This document shows positions 43,702-54,200 of a stretch of 64,000 nt of DNA, piece after piece. Origin of the DNA: Saccharomycopsis fibuligera x Saccharomycopsis cf. fibuligera (taxonomy: Eukaryota; Ascomycota; Saccharomycetes; Ascoideales; Saccharomycopsidaceae); the NCBI GenBank assembly GCA_001936135.1, contig CP012817.1, positions 3,658,001-3,722,000 of the forward strand. Direction: 5' to 3'. The notes under the pieces were generated by a model. That model did not search any database. It saw nothing but the letters and a program-made list of their open reading frames with translations, and had not been told where the DNA came from. The position numbers and the translations under genes are program-made. The number at the start of each line of letters is the position of its first letter. Positions within the stretch are counted from its first letter, which is position 1.

Positions 43702-45672
43702 ATGACTACTACAGTGAATGAAAACGAGCTCTTAGCATGGTTCAAAGAAAATCAGATTTTGCTCCATCCGGATCTTGTCGTGGGCTCCTCAAAGTTAAAT
43801 GATGATGGATTGGGAATATATACAAAGGAAGATTTGGATCCTGCAACACTAATATATAAGGAATTCAATACTGACATTGATCCAGAAGAGCGCGAAAGAG
43901 AAGGAATTCCTGAATATGAAATTGTACCTCAACCATTAGCTAGAATACCAAAACTGTCTATCTTTAGTGCTAGAAACTCATGCATTTCCAATTTACTCTT
44001 TGAAAGACAAATGTATGGTATTGTTGCATTAATCATTGCGTTTATCTACGAGTACGAGTTGGGGGAAGATTCCCCTTGGTTTGGATACTTCAAGAGTTTA
44101 GATTTCAAAAGCTTAGATGTGCCGCCAGCGTTCTGGGACCCTGTCCAAAGGTCATGGCTCAAGGGTACTGAAGCAGAAACTTTAGATGTTTTAACTAATG
44201 AAGAGATCGTAATGGCAATGGAACATTGTGTTGGTTTTGCTGAGGACATTAACGAAGAGTTAGGTATTGCCATACCGAAAATATTACAAATAAATGGCGA
44301 AGAAGACAATGCTAGCAAGTTAGAGAATTTTTCCAAAATTTCTGTTTTGATCTCATCAAGATGCTTTGATATTGATGATTACCATCAGTTTGCGTTAGTT
44401 CCTTGTGCTGATTTGTTTAATCATTCCAGTAGCTTGCAAAACTGTCATTTTGAGTCAACTTCTGAAGTTTGTGAAATTTGTGGACATTTTCTGTGCGAAC
44501 ATTTGGAGAATGGTATAGAAGATGACAATGAAGAAATGGACACCAATGACGTGGATTATGAGGGTCAATGGGAGGATGAGGGCGACAATGGTGAAGTTGG
44601 TGACGAGGAAGTAGATGATTATAAAGAAGAAGAAGAGGAAGAAGAAGAGAATCAGCAGAAAGGTGATGAAGAAATTGCAGAAATAACAGAAGATTTTATT
44701 ACACAAATAGAAGAGGCAAGTGAAAAATTAAAGCAAGAAAAGAGAGCTGATGATAATGTTATTCCAGAGTACTTAAGAGACTACAAGAATGATTTTGGTC
44801 AAGAAATCCATTCCATAGACTGTTGTGATATAGTAATTGATAGGAAAGTCGGTAAAGGACAACAACTTTATTCTACTTATGGGGAACTCAGTAATCCATT
44901 ATTATTGCTCAAATACCAGTTTGCCGAACTTGACAATGAGCATGGTTATGTATCTTTATCTCAACAAGTTATCACTTACAAGAAAGCAAATGCGAAAAAA
45001 GTCGCAGAAAGACTTAGGTGGTGGAAGGAAATAGGCTATGATGTCTACAAGAAATATATGAAACAGAATACACTTGAGGATGAAGATGGACTGGCAGAAA
45101 GTGATGAAGAAGAGGAAGGTAATTCTGATTTTGAAAATGAAGAGGAATTGGAGGAATCCGAGGATTCGTGGTTGAGTGAGTTAACGATTACAGCGGATGG
45201 TAATTTCTCTTTTGGCTTAGTTGCTTTAGTTAAGCTCTTATCCATAAAGCAGGAAGAATTTGAAAAACGGTTCTTGCCTGATAAAACTAAATCTCGAAAG
45301 GCTAAAAACAGTAGAGTTAACAAACATATCAAGAAACAAAATGTTTCCAATGCCATCAATTATGATGCTGTAAACGAGAAATATTTTAACAAAATATTGA
45401 AACATATACCGTCTATTTTATCATTGGACACGAAATGTTACAAAATTTTAGAAGGATTAATCAGTTCCAGATTGGCTGTATTGACTCTGGAAAATGCTTT
45501 AGTAAAAGAATACCAGTCACCTTCGAACTTGAAGAAGTTTGTATTGTCAACTTTAAAGAACAAGTTTCCTGTGTCGTCAAAGGAAAGAAGAAAAGGTTTA
45601 GCGGCTGCAGTTGTTTACGGTGAATTTTTATTGCTTACTGAAGCCTTATCAGCAGTTCAGAAACACCTTTGA
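43702..45672 (+). CDS. SET-domain protein lysine methyltransferase (Rkm/Efm/SETD6 class)
   Basis: Probably methylates lysine on a ribosomal protein or elongation factor. The start chosen is the ATG at 43702 (656 residues), because MTTTVNENELLAWFKEN suits the family; an ATG 19 codons upstream (43645) is in frame. SET features are GLGIYTKEDL near 34-45, ALVPCADLFNHSS with the core Asn-His near 238, and YSTYGELSNPLLLLKYQF, the classical YGxLSNxxLLxxYG(F) motif, after about residue 390. Two insertions stand out: a Cys/His cluster at 257-267 (CxxC, then CxH) directly after the NHS motif, and a long acidic stretch at about 270-330. A C-terminal helical domain (~490-656) fits a Rubisco-LSMT-type substrate-binding region. 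I cannot separate Rkm4, Efm1 or a relative by eye. Confidence 0.85.
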   Translation: MTTTVNENELLAWFKENQILLHPDLVVGSSKLNDDGLGIYTKEDLDPATLIYKEFNTDIDPEEREREGIPEYEIVPQPLARIPKLSIFSARNSCISNLLFERQMYGIVALIIAFIYEYELGEDSPWFGYFKSLDFKSLDVPPAFWDPVQRSWLKGTEAETLDVLTNEEIVMAMEHCVGFAEDINEELGIAIPKILQINGEEDNASKLENFSKISVLISSRCFDIDDYHQFALVPCADLFNHSSSLQNCHFESTSEVCEICGHFLCEHLENGIEDDNEEMDTNDVDYEGQWEDEGDNGEVGDEEVDDYKEEEEEEEENQQKGDEEIAEITEDFITQIEEASEKLKQEKRADDNVIPEYLRDYKNDFGQEIHSIDCCDIVIDRKVGKGQQLYSTYGELSNPLLLLKYQFAELDNEHGYVSLSQQVITYKKANAKKVAERLRWWKEIGYDVYKKYMKQNTLEDEDGLAESDEEEEGNSDFENEEELEESEDSWLSELTITADGNFSFGLVALVKLLSIKQEEFEKRFLPDKTKSRKAKNSRVNKHIKKQNVSNAINYDAVNEKYFNKILKHIPSILSLDTKCYKILEGLISSRLAVLTLENALVKEYQSPSNLKKFVLSTLKNKFPVSSKERRKGLAAAVVYGEFLLLTEALSAVQKHL

Positions 45673-46533
45673 ATATACTAGCTAATTCTTTATCGTCATG
45701 GGCTTGCTGTAACTGAGATGTATTATATATTATATAGGCGCATTTATTTGCATATCTAGAGGACATCTTCCTTTCATAAAAGAACACTAAAATAGATACC
45801 CTTGCTTTTGAATGTAGTGCTTTGTATCATTTCAATTGGGAAGGCTCACTTTATAAAAGAGCCACTTAGTTGTCTTTGTGTGTTTCAATAAGATGTTACG
45901 GCCTGCGATATCAAACTGTAGTTGCGTATATCTTGTAACAGTATTTATATAATTCTGGTGTTTAACCTTCAAACTATATTGGTTACATGGGAATATACCA
46001 TGTTTGAAATTTTTTAAAAATTGGTGTATCGCATTCAAAATGGCTTTTCTGAGGGTCGTGTCCGTAAAACCAGAATTGTTTTTAGCGTCTTTTGAAGATG
46101 AATGAGTTGCGCATCGCACCTTTACTTTTGGGAAAAAGCTTCAGCCTTCGCGTGGGTGTTACTACTGAATATTTGATATTCCCCTCAAAATCGCAACAAC
46201 AAATATAATGACATATTGATGGACACATCAAAAAAAGCCTGGTTACCATTGCAAGGTACTAGATATTTTTGCACACATTATTAAAGTTTAAAACGTTGCT
46301 ACGGGTTTCCTGACATTGGATATAATCCTTTTAAAAGTCAGTTGTGCTTTTTAGCAGAACAATAAAAACATGTACTTTTCTCATACTTGACTTATTCTTT
46401 GATAAAAAATACTAATTTTCGTGCACTTATAAAAACACCATAACTCACCAATCATCCCATTACGAACACTAACTTGTCTGCTTCAGATTATAGAACATCC
46501 AAAATTGTCAACATATAGCTGAAAATTTTGAAA
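45673..46533. other. Intergenic, with a possible 3' exon on the minus strand
   Basis: 861 bases. A minus-strand frame ending at 45832 and open to about 46140 has a non-random look (listed separately). Otherwise nothing was recognised. Confidence 0.5.
45832..46140 (-). CDS. Possible 3' exon of an unannotated small gene
   Basis: A stop-free frame of ~100 codons ends in TGA at 45834-45832 and lacks a credible ATG: the first possible starts are GTG, and a stop lies upstream near 46142. It reads KVKVRCATH, then TLRKAILNAIHQFLKNF and QYSLKVKHQN, a strand-helix-strand order. The pattern faintly recalls the RNase P/MRP Rpp14/Pop8-type small subunits (MKVCLEF, then an amphipathic helix). No confident upstream exon, donor or TACTAAC was found, only AGTAAC near 46166. 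It may be chance in AT-rich DNA. Confidence 0.2.
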   Translation of the reverse strand, partial: SFFPKVKVRCATHSSSKDAKNNSGFTDTTLRKAILNAIHQFLKNFKHGIFPCNQYSLKVKHQNYINTVTRYTQLQFDIAGRNILLKHTKTTKWLFYKVSLPN

Positions 46534-46734
46534 ATGGTACTTTCGAAAAAGAAGATTCAAAATATTCCATTTGCCCACTTCGACGAGAAAGAAGAGTACA
46601 ATCGTCGCCGTCAAAGAAAAAACTCTCTAGTGGCCGGTACATCAACGGAAATGGCTAAAGAAAATAGTCTTTCTAGGTCTTCTAGCTCCGCTTCAGAATC
46701 TTCAGTGCGATTCGTGACGCCTTCAAGGTACTAG
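46534..46734 (+). CDS. Small basic hypothetical protein, 66 residues
   Basis: Starts at the ATG at 46534 (context GAAAATGGT). I do not recognise the family. The N-terminal half is charged, with LSKKKIQNIPFAHFDEKEEY, and contains RRRQRKNSL, a strong basophilic kinase (PKA-type) consensus around its Ser. The second half is Ser-rich. No membrane or signal segment. Organised composition (structured charged part, then Ser-rich tail) and a good start context suggest that it is real, but short frames are weak evidence. It lies alone, with 860 bases upstream and 718 downstream free of genes. Confidence 0.5.
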   Translation: MVLSKKKIQNIPFAHFDEKEEYNRRRQRKNSLVAGTSTEMAKENSLSRSSSSASESSVRFVTPSRY

Positions 46735-47452
46735 AAAAAGTATGTTTTAGAAGAAGAAGTGTGACTGTTTGAGTGTCAGTTTTGTTACATCACATCGATG
46801 CAGGATGGTCACTATACAGTGGTCTGTCATCTCTGAAAATGGCAGAGAGCTATTGAAGGTTTGCAGCTATAGTCAATTTTTTGTTAAGGTATATGTGTCA
46901 TTTTTTTCTCTTCAATTCTTATTTTGTTTCATTAGAAGCTTTTGTTTTAGATTATAGATATTGCTTTTAGTTATTGTATTATATCAAATATTATCTTTTT
47001 ATTCTGTGAATTTCAATTTGACAAGATAAGGTACAAAGTTAGTTTAGACTTACAACCATTAATGAAGTAGACTATGTCAAAAAACATATATTATAACTTA
47101 GAGATTGTAATTTTAAGCATTAGTGAACGCCATGTCTAACATTATAAAGATAAAAGATGGAAATAAACATACCATGTAGAAGCAATTGAATAAAATAGAG
47201 AATGTGGAAACATTATAGCAATAATCTGTAGCTGTAAAGAAAAGCAAAATTAAAATTTAAACTCTTAATATATTTTGAAAAGCGCCAACCAGGGCGAGAT
47301 AAAGAGATCGAGGTTTTGAAAAACTTAAAAAATTCAGGAGAAGGCCAATTAACAGGTAAGAGTACAAAAATGGATAAGAGTATAAATGGACAAGATTTTT
47401 TCTTTTTTTTTCTTCAGTAGTTCGCACAGAGCAAAACATAACCACAGCTAGC
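46735..47452. other. Intergenic between convergent small gene and secreted-protein gene
   Basis: 718 AT-rich bases. No gene or RNA was recognised. Confidence 0.55.
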
Positions 47453-48232
47453 TTATCTTTGTGCAACGTAAGCAAAAGTGGCTTCGTCAACAATAATTAC
47501 ATTTTGGAAAATTGCTTCAGACTTGGCAAAAGTAAGGTACGCATGAGTTCCATCACCGTCAAAGTTGTTTAAAATCAATCCTGGAACAGAAGCAAATTGG
47601 GCATGAATGAGGACAAAGTTAGTGATAACGTTACTGATGATGGTTTTTTGGTCATCGGAGAAAGTATCCAATGGAGTCTTGGAGTATGCGAATCTGAAGT
47701 GCAAATCCCCGAATTGGACATAGACAAGATTGTTTGTCAATTTGTGACTGGACGCAGCAATAAATTGCTTGGCTAATAAGGAACCAAAGTTAATCGAGTC
47801 GGTGATAACAAGAGTTTCTTCAGTTGAAGTGACGTTAATGACGGTCTTTTGGCCATTAAGATCAACTACATTATCAATTTTTCCGGATTCGTCAACATAG
47901 TGGCCGAACGACTGAATCTGCGGGATGTTGCTATTGTTTAAGTATTGCTCAGTGACATTGATACCGTAACTGAAATATGGGATAATAGTGTAATTCTTTG
48001 GGTTTTTAAATTGTTGATTAGCTTGGTTTTTTTCAAAAGTAAATAAACTGGATGGTTGAGATAAGTCAGATGTGTTTTGGAGCACGATATGTTGACTGCC
48101 ATAGTTATCGTATGAAACACTAAAGACATTCAAGCCTTCGACTTCTTCATTCCACTTATATTCATCAGCAGCATTGACAACAGCGGTCAAAGTGATGAAG
48201 CTGATCAAGGTGGAGAATAGGCTGTAAAACAT
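47453..48232 (-). CDS. Putative secreted glycoprotein of unknown function
   Basis: 259 residues from the ATG at 48232-48230; the longer frame begins at a TTG 25 codons earlier and would bury the signal peptide. A signal peptide is clear: MFYSLFSTLISFITLTAVVNA, with cleavage likely after residue 21. At least four N-glycosylation sequons (QNTS, KNYT, INVT twice) are present. No C-terminal hydrophobic GPI segment is seen, and the mature part has no Cys, so it is probably a soluble wall or medium protein with mixed beta structure. I recognise no enzyme motif. It is divergent from the small GPI-type gene 1.9 kb away, so both cell-surface genes may share a control region. Confidence 0.75.
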   Translation of the reverse strand: MFYSLFSTLISFITLTAVVNAADEYKWNEEVEGLNVFSVSYDNYGSQHIVLQNTSDLSQPSSLFTFEKNQANQQFKNPKNYTIIPYFSYGINVTEQYLNNSNIPQIQSFGHYVDESGKIDNVVDLNGQKTVINVTSTEETLVITDSINFGSLLAKQFIAASSHKLTNNLVYVQFGDLHFRFAYSKTPLDTFSDDQKTIISNVITNFVLIHAQFASVPGLILNNFDGDGTHAYLTFAKSEAIFQNVIIVDEATFAYVAQR

Positions 48233-50139
48233 GTTGATATAATGCTGAGAAGATAAGAATGTTTTGAACACAAATCTGTACAAAAGATGTGATAAATTGA
48301 GAAGCAAAACCGAGAGAAAGAGAATGAGAAGAATACAAAAAATAGCTAACTGCTATCGAATCAATTGAACAGAATGGTCCCTTTTTAAATGACCGGCTTC
48401 CGTATTTTGAATTCACTTGATTGAAAAAAAACTCAAATATGAAGCTTAAGCTTTTTGAGAGTAGGCAGGGCACGAGTTGGCGGTGGCTGCATGCAGAAGA
48501 ATGTGGCCATCTTTGCCAGAAACAATAAACACGACCTTGTACCTGCAGAAGAGGCGTTGTCGGCATTGACACAAGTGTGTTAGCACTAGAAACACAATTG
48601 TGCTGCGCGCACATTGCGCCTGTGTGCCGGGAAACGGCAGTGAAGACCAGGACGGGTGACCCTATTTTGTGACACTTGCGACTGCCACTTTCCGCTAACG
48701 ATTATCTTGCTGTGTTTACTTTTGTATGCTTTCGTATCATCCGACAATAATAATTAACCGTTCAAGATATTGCAACATATTAAAGCAAAATACCCATTTT
48801 TTTACCTCAGCTTGACCCCGCAATACACGGTAGTCAACACTTGGCACCCTATTGTGTTAACGTATGGCTAAGGGGCTGCTATCGTGATCATGACCTTATG
48901 GAAAAAGTACTGCGTAGTGCTTGGTTGCCTTGTTTATTTTTTATGTGACTACAAGCCTGCGTATGGTAAATTCCTTTAAAAATAACTGTAGAAAACTAAG
49001 ACATCAATAGTGGTTTTGGTTTAGATGCCCCAAAAATGCTAACTATTATTTAGTTTTGGCAGTAAGACTGCACTTTTAAAATCTTGCTCTTGATTGTCAT
49101 GGAAAAGGGGTATAGTACCGAAAGCCGAGCACCAAAAGCCGACTGATTATGCCGTATATATCTTTGACACTTCCTAAAATAGAAGCATATTGTACCACAT
49201 TCAGTTAACTTAGCGAGGCAAAAAAGAAAAAGGCAAAAACTAAACCAAAAAAAAGCCATTTGCTGCCGTACATAATTGAGCAAGAGTCACTTTGAAATGA
49301 GGCACAAGAATTTTTACGAGAGTTGCAAAGCAAAGAAGAGAAAAAAAGCAGCCTTCGAGAGCAAAAAAAAAAGTCTTTAAAAGCAAGAATAAGTTCATGA
49401 CATGAAATTCTGCTACTAAGCTATGGCGTATCTTATTTGTAACTCCAAAAAGTAGTTTCCAACAATCCTGTTCAGTTTGAATTACATCATGAAATTAGAC
49501 CCAGGCAAGGTGGACTAAAACCAGCGCATCGTAGTGCTTTTAGCTATTGTTTGTGGTGCAGAGAAGGAAAAATTAATGAGGGTAACCTATGCTTTGGAGT
49601 GCTTTGGCTACATTAGTGTATCACTATGACTTCATTCGCTGTCTCACAGAAGAGCAAGAGATAACTGGAGTCTATGCAGGAGAACGCATCCATCAGCTGC
49701 TCAGTTATGATAGCAGCATCCCCGTGGCGGTATACATACGCTGGGTGGGATTCTTTAGTACTGCAACACTGCAATAGATATGAGCAACACAGCGCAGAGG
49801 ACTGCAATTGCAACTTTGGTTGCTGCCCCCAGTTTCACAAACAAAGTCGCCAGTGCACTGGAGCACTGACACAAAGCCTGGGATGCAGTTCCCTAACAAT
49901 AGAGTTTCTGGATATGTTTGCTATTCCCGCATCCTCTGGGACGCTGTCAGCGGTATAAATACCCAGAAATCTTCCTTTTCGCTACTTTTTTTTTCTTTTT
50001 TGGCTTTGTGTTTTATCTCTTACATATTGCTCATTTACTTACATCTGGTAATATCTACGACTAGTGCTGTTAATTATTTTCAGTTAAAAACAATAAAGAA
50101 CCTCATTGATAGCTGTCAAAATAAAATAATAACAAAACA
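48233..50139. other. Divergent 1.9 kb region between two cell-surface genes
   Basis: No gene was recognised. A TATAAATA at 49954-49961 lies 186 bases before the GPI-type gene. Overlapping frames on both strands at 49589-49958 are short and without motifs. The length suggests elaborate control of the flanking surface proteins. Confidence 0.6.
49954..49961 (+). promoter_or_regulatory. TATA box of the small GPI-type gene
   Basis: TATAAATA, 186 bases before the ATG, in a strongly structured promoter with a T-rich leader after it. Inferred from position and match. Confidence 0.6.
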
Positions 50140-50352
50140 ATGCAATTCCAAAAAGTTATCCTTTCGTTGACCGCTTTGGTTGGTGTTTCCATGGCCGCAA
50201 GTAACTCTTCCGGTGGCGGTGCTGGTGGTAGTAACAGTTCCGGCGGTGGTGGTTCTTCTTCTTCCTCTTCTGGTGCCGGTTCTCTTAACAACCAAGGTAT
50301 TATGGCCGCCGCTGCTGCTGCTGGTGCCGGTGCTGTTGCTTTGTTAATCTAA
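50140..50352 (+). CDS. Tiny GPI-type cell-wall protein, Ser/Gly-rich
   Basis: 70 residues with the three-part layout of a GPI protein. The signal peptide is MQFQKVILSLTALVGVSMAA. A Ser/Gly/Asn-only spacer follows (about 20-50, with two NSS sequons). The C-terminus is hydrophobic: after LNNQGIM comes AAAAAAGAGAVALLI, with Asn at about 50-51 as a candidate omega site. The start is AAACAATGC, with a TATA box 186 bases upstream. Codons are of the highly expressed kind (GGT, TCT, GCC), which suggests an abundant product. Similar tiny wall proteins exist in Candida-type yeasts (Rbr/Pga groups), but I cannot name an ortholog. After removal of signal and anchor only ~30 residues remain, so a structural spacer role is likely. 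Confidence 0.82.
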   Translation: MQFQKVILSLTALVGVSMAASNSSGGGAGGSNSSGGGGSSSSSSGAGSLNNQGIMAAAAAAGAGAVALLI

Positions 50353-51297
50353 GGAGGTTTTCTAAGCCAGCTGAAACTTTGTTTTCTTTCCCTACATTTC
50401 TGATTTTCTGATTAGGGATTAGTACCGGTCTTTGTTCTTTCAACTTAATAACAGACTTTGTCATTTTTTAATAATTATTAATTGTTTCCTGAGTTAATTG
50501 ATATTGGTTTTATTTTTATTTAATTTCCAGTCTTATCTTAATACTTTTTAGCGCTACCATAAACTCGTGTTCTAATTCTATTTTCGATATCGATTTATGC
50601 ATCTTCTGTTGAGGTGGCGCCCTCTCTGCTGTAGATTACGTTGATTAGTGCGACGTACCACATGTTGAAATAAAAAGAGTTCAGTGCGTTCGGCAGCTGC
50701 GGGACATAATGTGATGGCTTACTGATATTGCTCTTTCATTCTATATAGCTGTATGCAATCTGCTATTGTTCTATAATAAAAATTATAAATGCTGCAATAA
50801 AAGGCAATCATAGCTAACAATATAAGCAGCAGTTGAGAGTAGATTTTCTGTTATGTGGATACTCAGCAACGCAAGGGAGAGCACGGCTATAATATAGTTT
50901 GCCGGTGATGTCTGTTATCCTGGTGGGAAGGTTTGTGTTTGTGGCCCAAAGTGGCTGCTTCTGCATATAGGTAACATGAACATGCATATAGATAGCTATA
51001 CCTACTGACCGCCATGGCGGGTAGCATATTAAAGTGCACTTAGGATATTTGTAGTGCCCTATATTCTATAGTTATGAGCCCTCAGAAAGAAACTCCATCT
51101 TCGAAAATCTCAGAGCGAGAGAGATAGAGACAGAGGTAGAGAGACAGAGCTTAGTGTGAGGATGGCGTCTTATTTTTATTTTTTTCCATACATATAAAAA
51201 CAAACCAACTGGGTAGACACACAGTCTTAGTACACTTGCGACCCTGTGGACTCGCTTATTTGCTTCCATTCCATTCCTTTATAGTTTTTAACATATA
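50353..51297. other. Intergenic GPI-type gene - YTA7
   Basis: 945 bases. A GA-rich stretch (about 51110-51147) lies upstream of YTA7. No gene was recognised. Confidence 0.55.
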
Positions 51298-54200
51298 ATG
51301 CCATCGTCAAGGAAAAGACATTCTTCGTCTACTAGAGATGGATCCAAGAGGGTGAGAAACGATAGCGCTGATAATGACGATGACGATGAGAAGGTGGTCG
51401 TCGCTGGTACTCACAAGTTGCGATCGAGAAGTCAAAGCGTGTCGTACAGAGAGCCGGAGGACGATGAAGATGATTTTTTGAATGATGATGAGAGTGACAT
51501 GGATGAGGATGATAAGAATGCTGCAAATCTGGCCAATGGTGTCGCGGATGAGAATCAGGAGGATGGAAGTTATACTGATAATGATAATGATGATAACGAC
51601 AATGATCAGTCGCTTGCTAGGAACGTTAAGATAAAGATTCCTCGAAAATCCTTGAATAACAAAACGATTGACGATGATGAAGATGAGGATAGAGATATAG
51701 GCTCTGGAAACAATGAAAATAATGACAATGATGAGGATGAAGACGATGAAGAGAAAATACTGTACAACTCGCGCTCAACGCGTACCAGAGGCAGACTTAC
51801 CAGAAGACTGTCTGCTGGAAATCTCGATGATGACGACGAGTACGTGGAATCCGAAGATGAGGAAGCATATCATTCTGAAGAAGATAATTATTCTGATGGA
51901 TCAGATTACGAAAGAGCAAGAGCAAGAGAAGAGGATAAAAATTTTATTGTTGATGATGAAGAAGACAGAGTCAAAAGAACAAGAACTCGTAGAGCTAGCA
52001 GGAGGAGCAAAAACCAAAGAAGATCAGGTAAATCCAGAAGCAGAAGACTTACTAGAAACAGATCCAGTGCTGCCCCAAGTGATAGCGATGAATCCTACAA
52101 AGAAGATGCTGATGATGGCATTGATGATGGAATAGATGAAAATTCGTTACAAGAAGAACTTGAAGATCTTAAAACTACACCAGAAGCTAGTCCACCAAGA
52201 AAAAACTTGCGTGAAAGAAACAAAAATATCAATTATCAGTTGCCACCACCATTGCCAGACAATTCCAATATTGACGATATTTTTACCTCTGCACCTGCTG
52301 CTAGCTTTGACATATCCAAACAGCCAACACGGAAGATTCCAAAGTTTTCCAATGGATTCAACAAAGGTTTGTTTCCAGTTGCCGGTCCATTTGGGGGCAA
52401 TGATATAGTACCAATATTTGGTTCTAACTTGCGCCCAGAAGTTAATATGTCCGGAAACGGTATGAATTTGAATGATTCTTCATCATCTGAAGACGAGTTT
52501 GTCACAAGACCATATGATCCTGCTTTGGGAACTACTATTCCAGCCAGTGGTAGTGCCAATGGTAATGCCAACAACAGTTTCAAAACACCTCAGTTAATGG
52601 ATAACACTGGTGCAAATAAGGCCAAAAAGAAGAAAAACTCAATGGCAGATTCTGACCCTCTTGGAATAGATACTAGTATTGATTTCAGTTCAGTTGGTGG
52701 ATTAGACAATTACATTGACCAGTTGAAAGAAATGGTGGCATTACCATTACTTTACCCAGAAGTTTATGCCAAGTTCAGTATCACTCCACCAAGAGGTGTA
52801 TTATTTCATGGTCCTCCAGGTACTGGTAAGACATTGATGGCTAGAGCCTTGGCATCCAGTTGTTCAACTGAAGATCGGAAAATTACTTTTTTCATGCGTA
52901 AAGGTGCAGATTGTTTATCCAAATGGGTTGGTGAAGCAGAACGTCAGTTAAGATTGTTATTTGAAGAAGCCAAAAACAAACAGCCGTCCATTATATTTTT
53001 CGACGAAATTGATGGGTTAGCTCCAGTAAGATCGTCAAAGCAAGAACAAATTCACTCCTCTATTGTCTCAACTTTGTTGGCGTTGATGGATGGTATGGAT
53101 AATAGAGGACAAGTAATTGTCATTGGTGCCACTAATAGACCGGATGCTATTGATCCAGCATTAAGAAGACCAGGGAGATTTGATAGAGAATTCTATTTTT
53201 CGTTACCTGATTTGAATGCAAGAACTACAATTTTGAACATTCATACGAAGAAATGGCATCCAACTCTACCAGAATCGCTTATAAATAAATTAGCAGCATT
53301 AACAAAAGGCTATGGTGGGTCGGATATTAGAGCATTATGTACTGAAGCAGCGTTAAATAGTATCAAGCGCAGATATCCACAGATTTACGATTCTAATAAA
53401 AAATTACTAATAAATCCTGATGAGATCAAAGTTAGTGAGGCTGATTTTATGCATGCGTTGGACAAAATTGTGCCGTCTAGTGCTAGATCCACCAGCAATC
53501 CATCAAACCCACTTCCTGAACACCTTGAACCACTATTAAAGCATAATTATGATAAAATTATCAAAAAACTCAATCAATTAGTATCACATAAAAACAAAGA
53601 TAATGTTATTGATTTTGATGGAGATAGCAGTGATGAGGATGAAAATGGCAAAATTGAGCAACAGCAGCTTGAAGAGACTTTTGGTTTAAGTAAACATGAC
53701 TTGCTCAAGAAGTTTGAATCTTCACGGGTCTTTAAGCCAAGATTGCTAATATCTGGAAGACCAGGCATGGGTCAAAAATATTTTGGATCAGCAATTCTTA
53801 ATTACTTGGAAGGTTTTCAAGTACAATCGTTGGATCTTGGGACAATTTTCAGTGAATCTGGACGAACTCCAGAGGCAACAATCATTCAAATGTTTTTGGA
53901 AGCGAGAAGGAATCAGCCGTCTATTTTGTTCATACCGACTTTAGAAATTTGGTTGCGTTCTGTTCCAGAGAGTGCCAAGTCTACACTTGAAGGGTTGTTA
54001 AGATCATTGAGCTCATCCGAAAGAGTGCTTTTGCTAGGACTATGTGAAATTGATGAGGATAATGAAGAGGATGATGAACTCAGGTATGAATTAGCCAGAT
54101 TTTTTGGGCTCGGCAATTTGAACAATTTTACTATCAAGATACCGGACACTAAACAACGAGAACAATTTTTCAAATATTTGTGGGCATTCTTGCAAACTAA

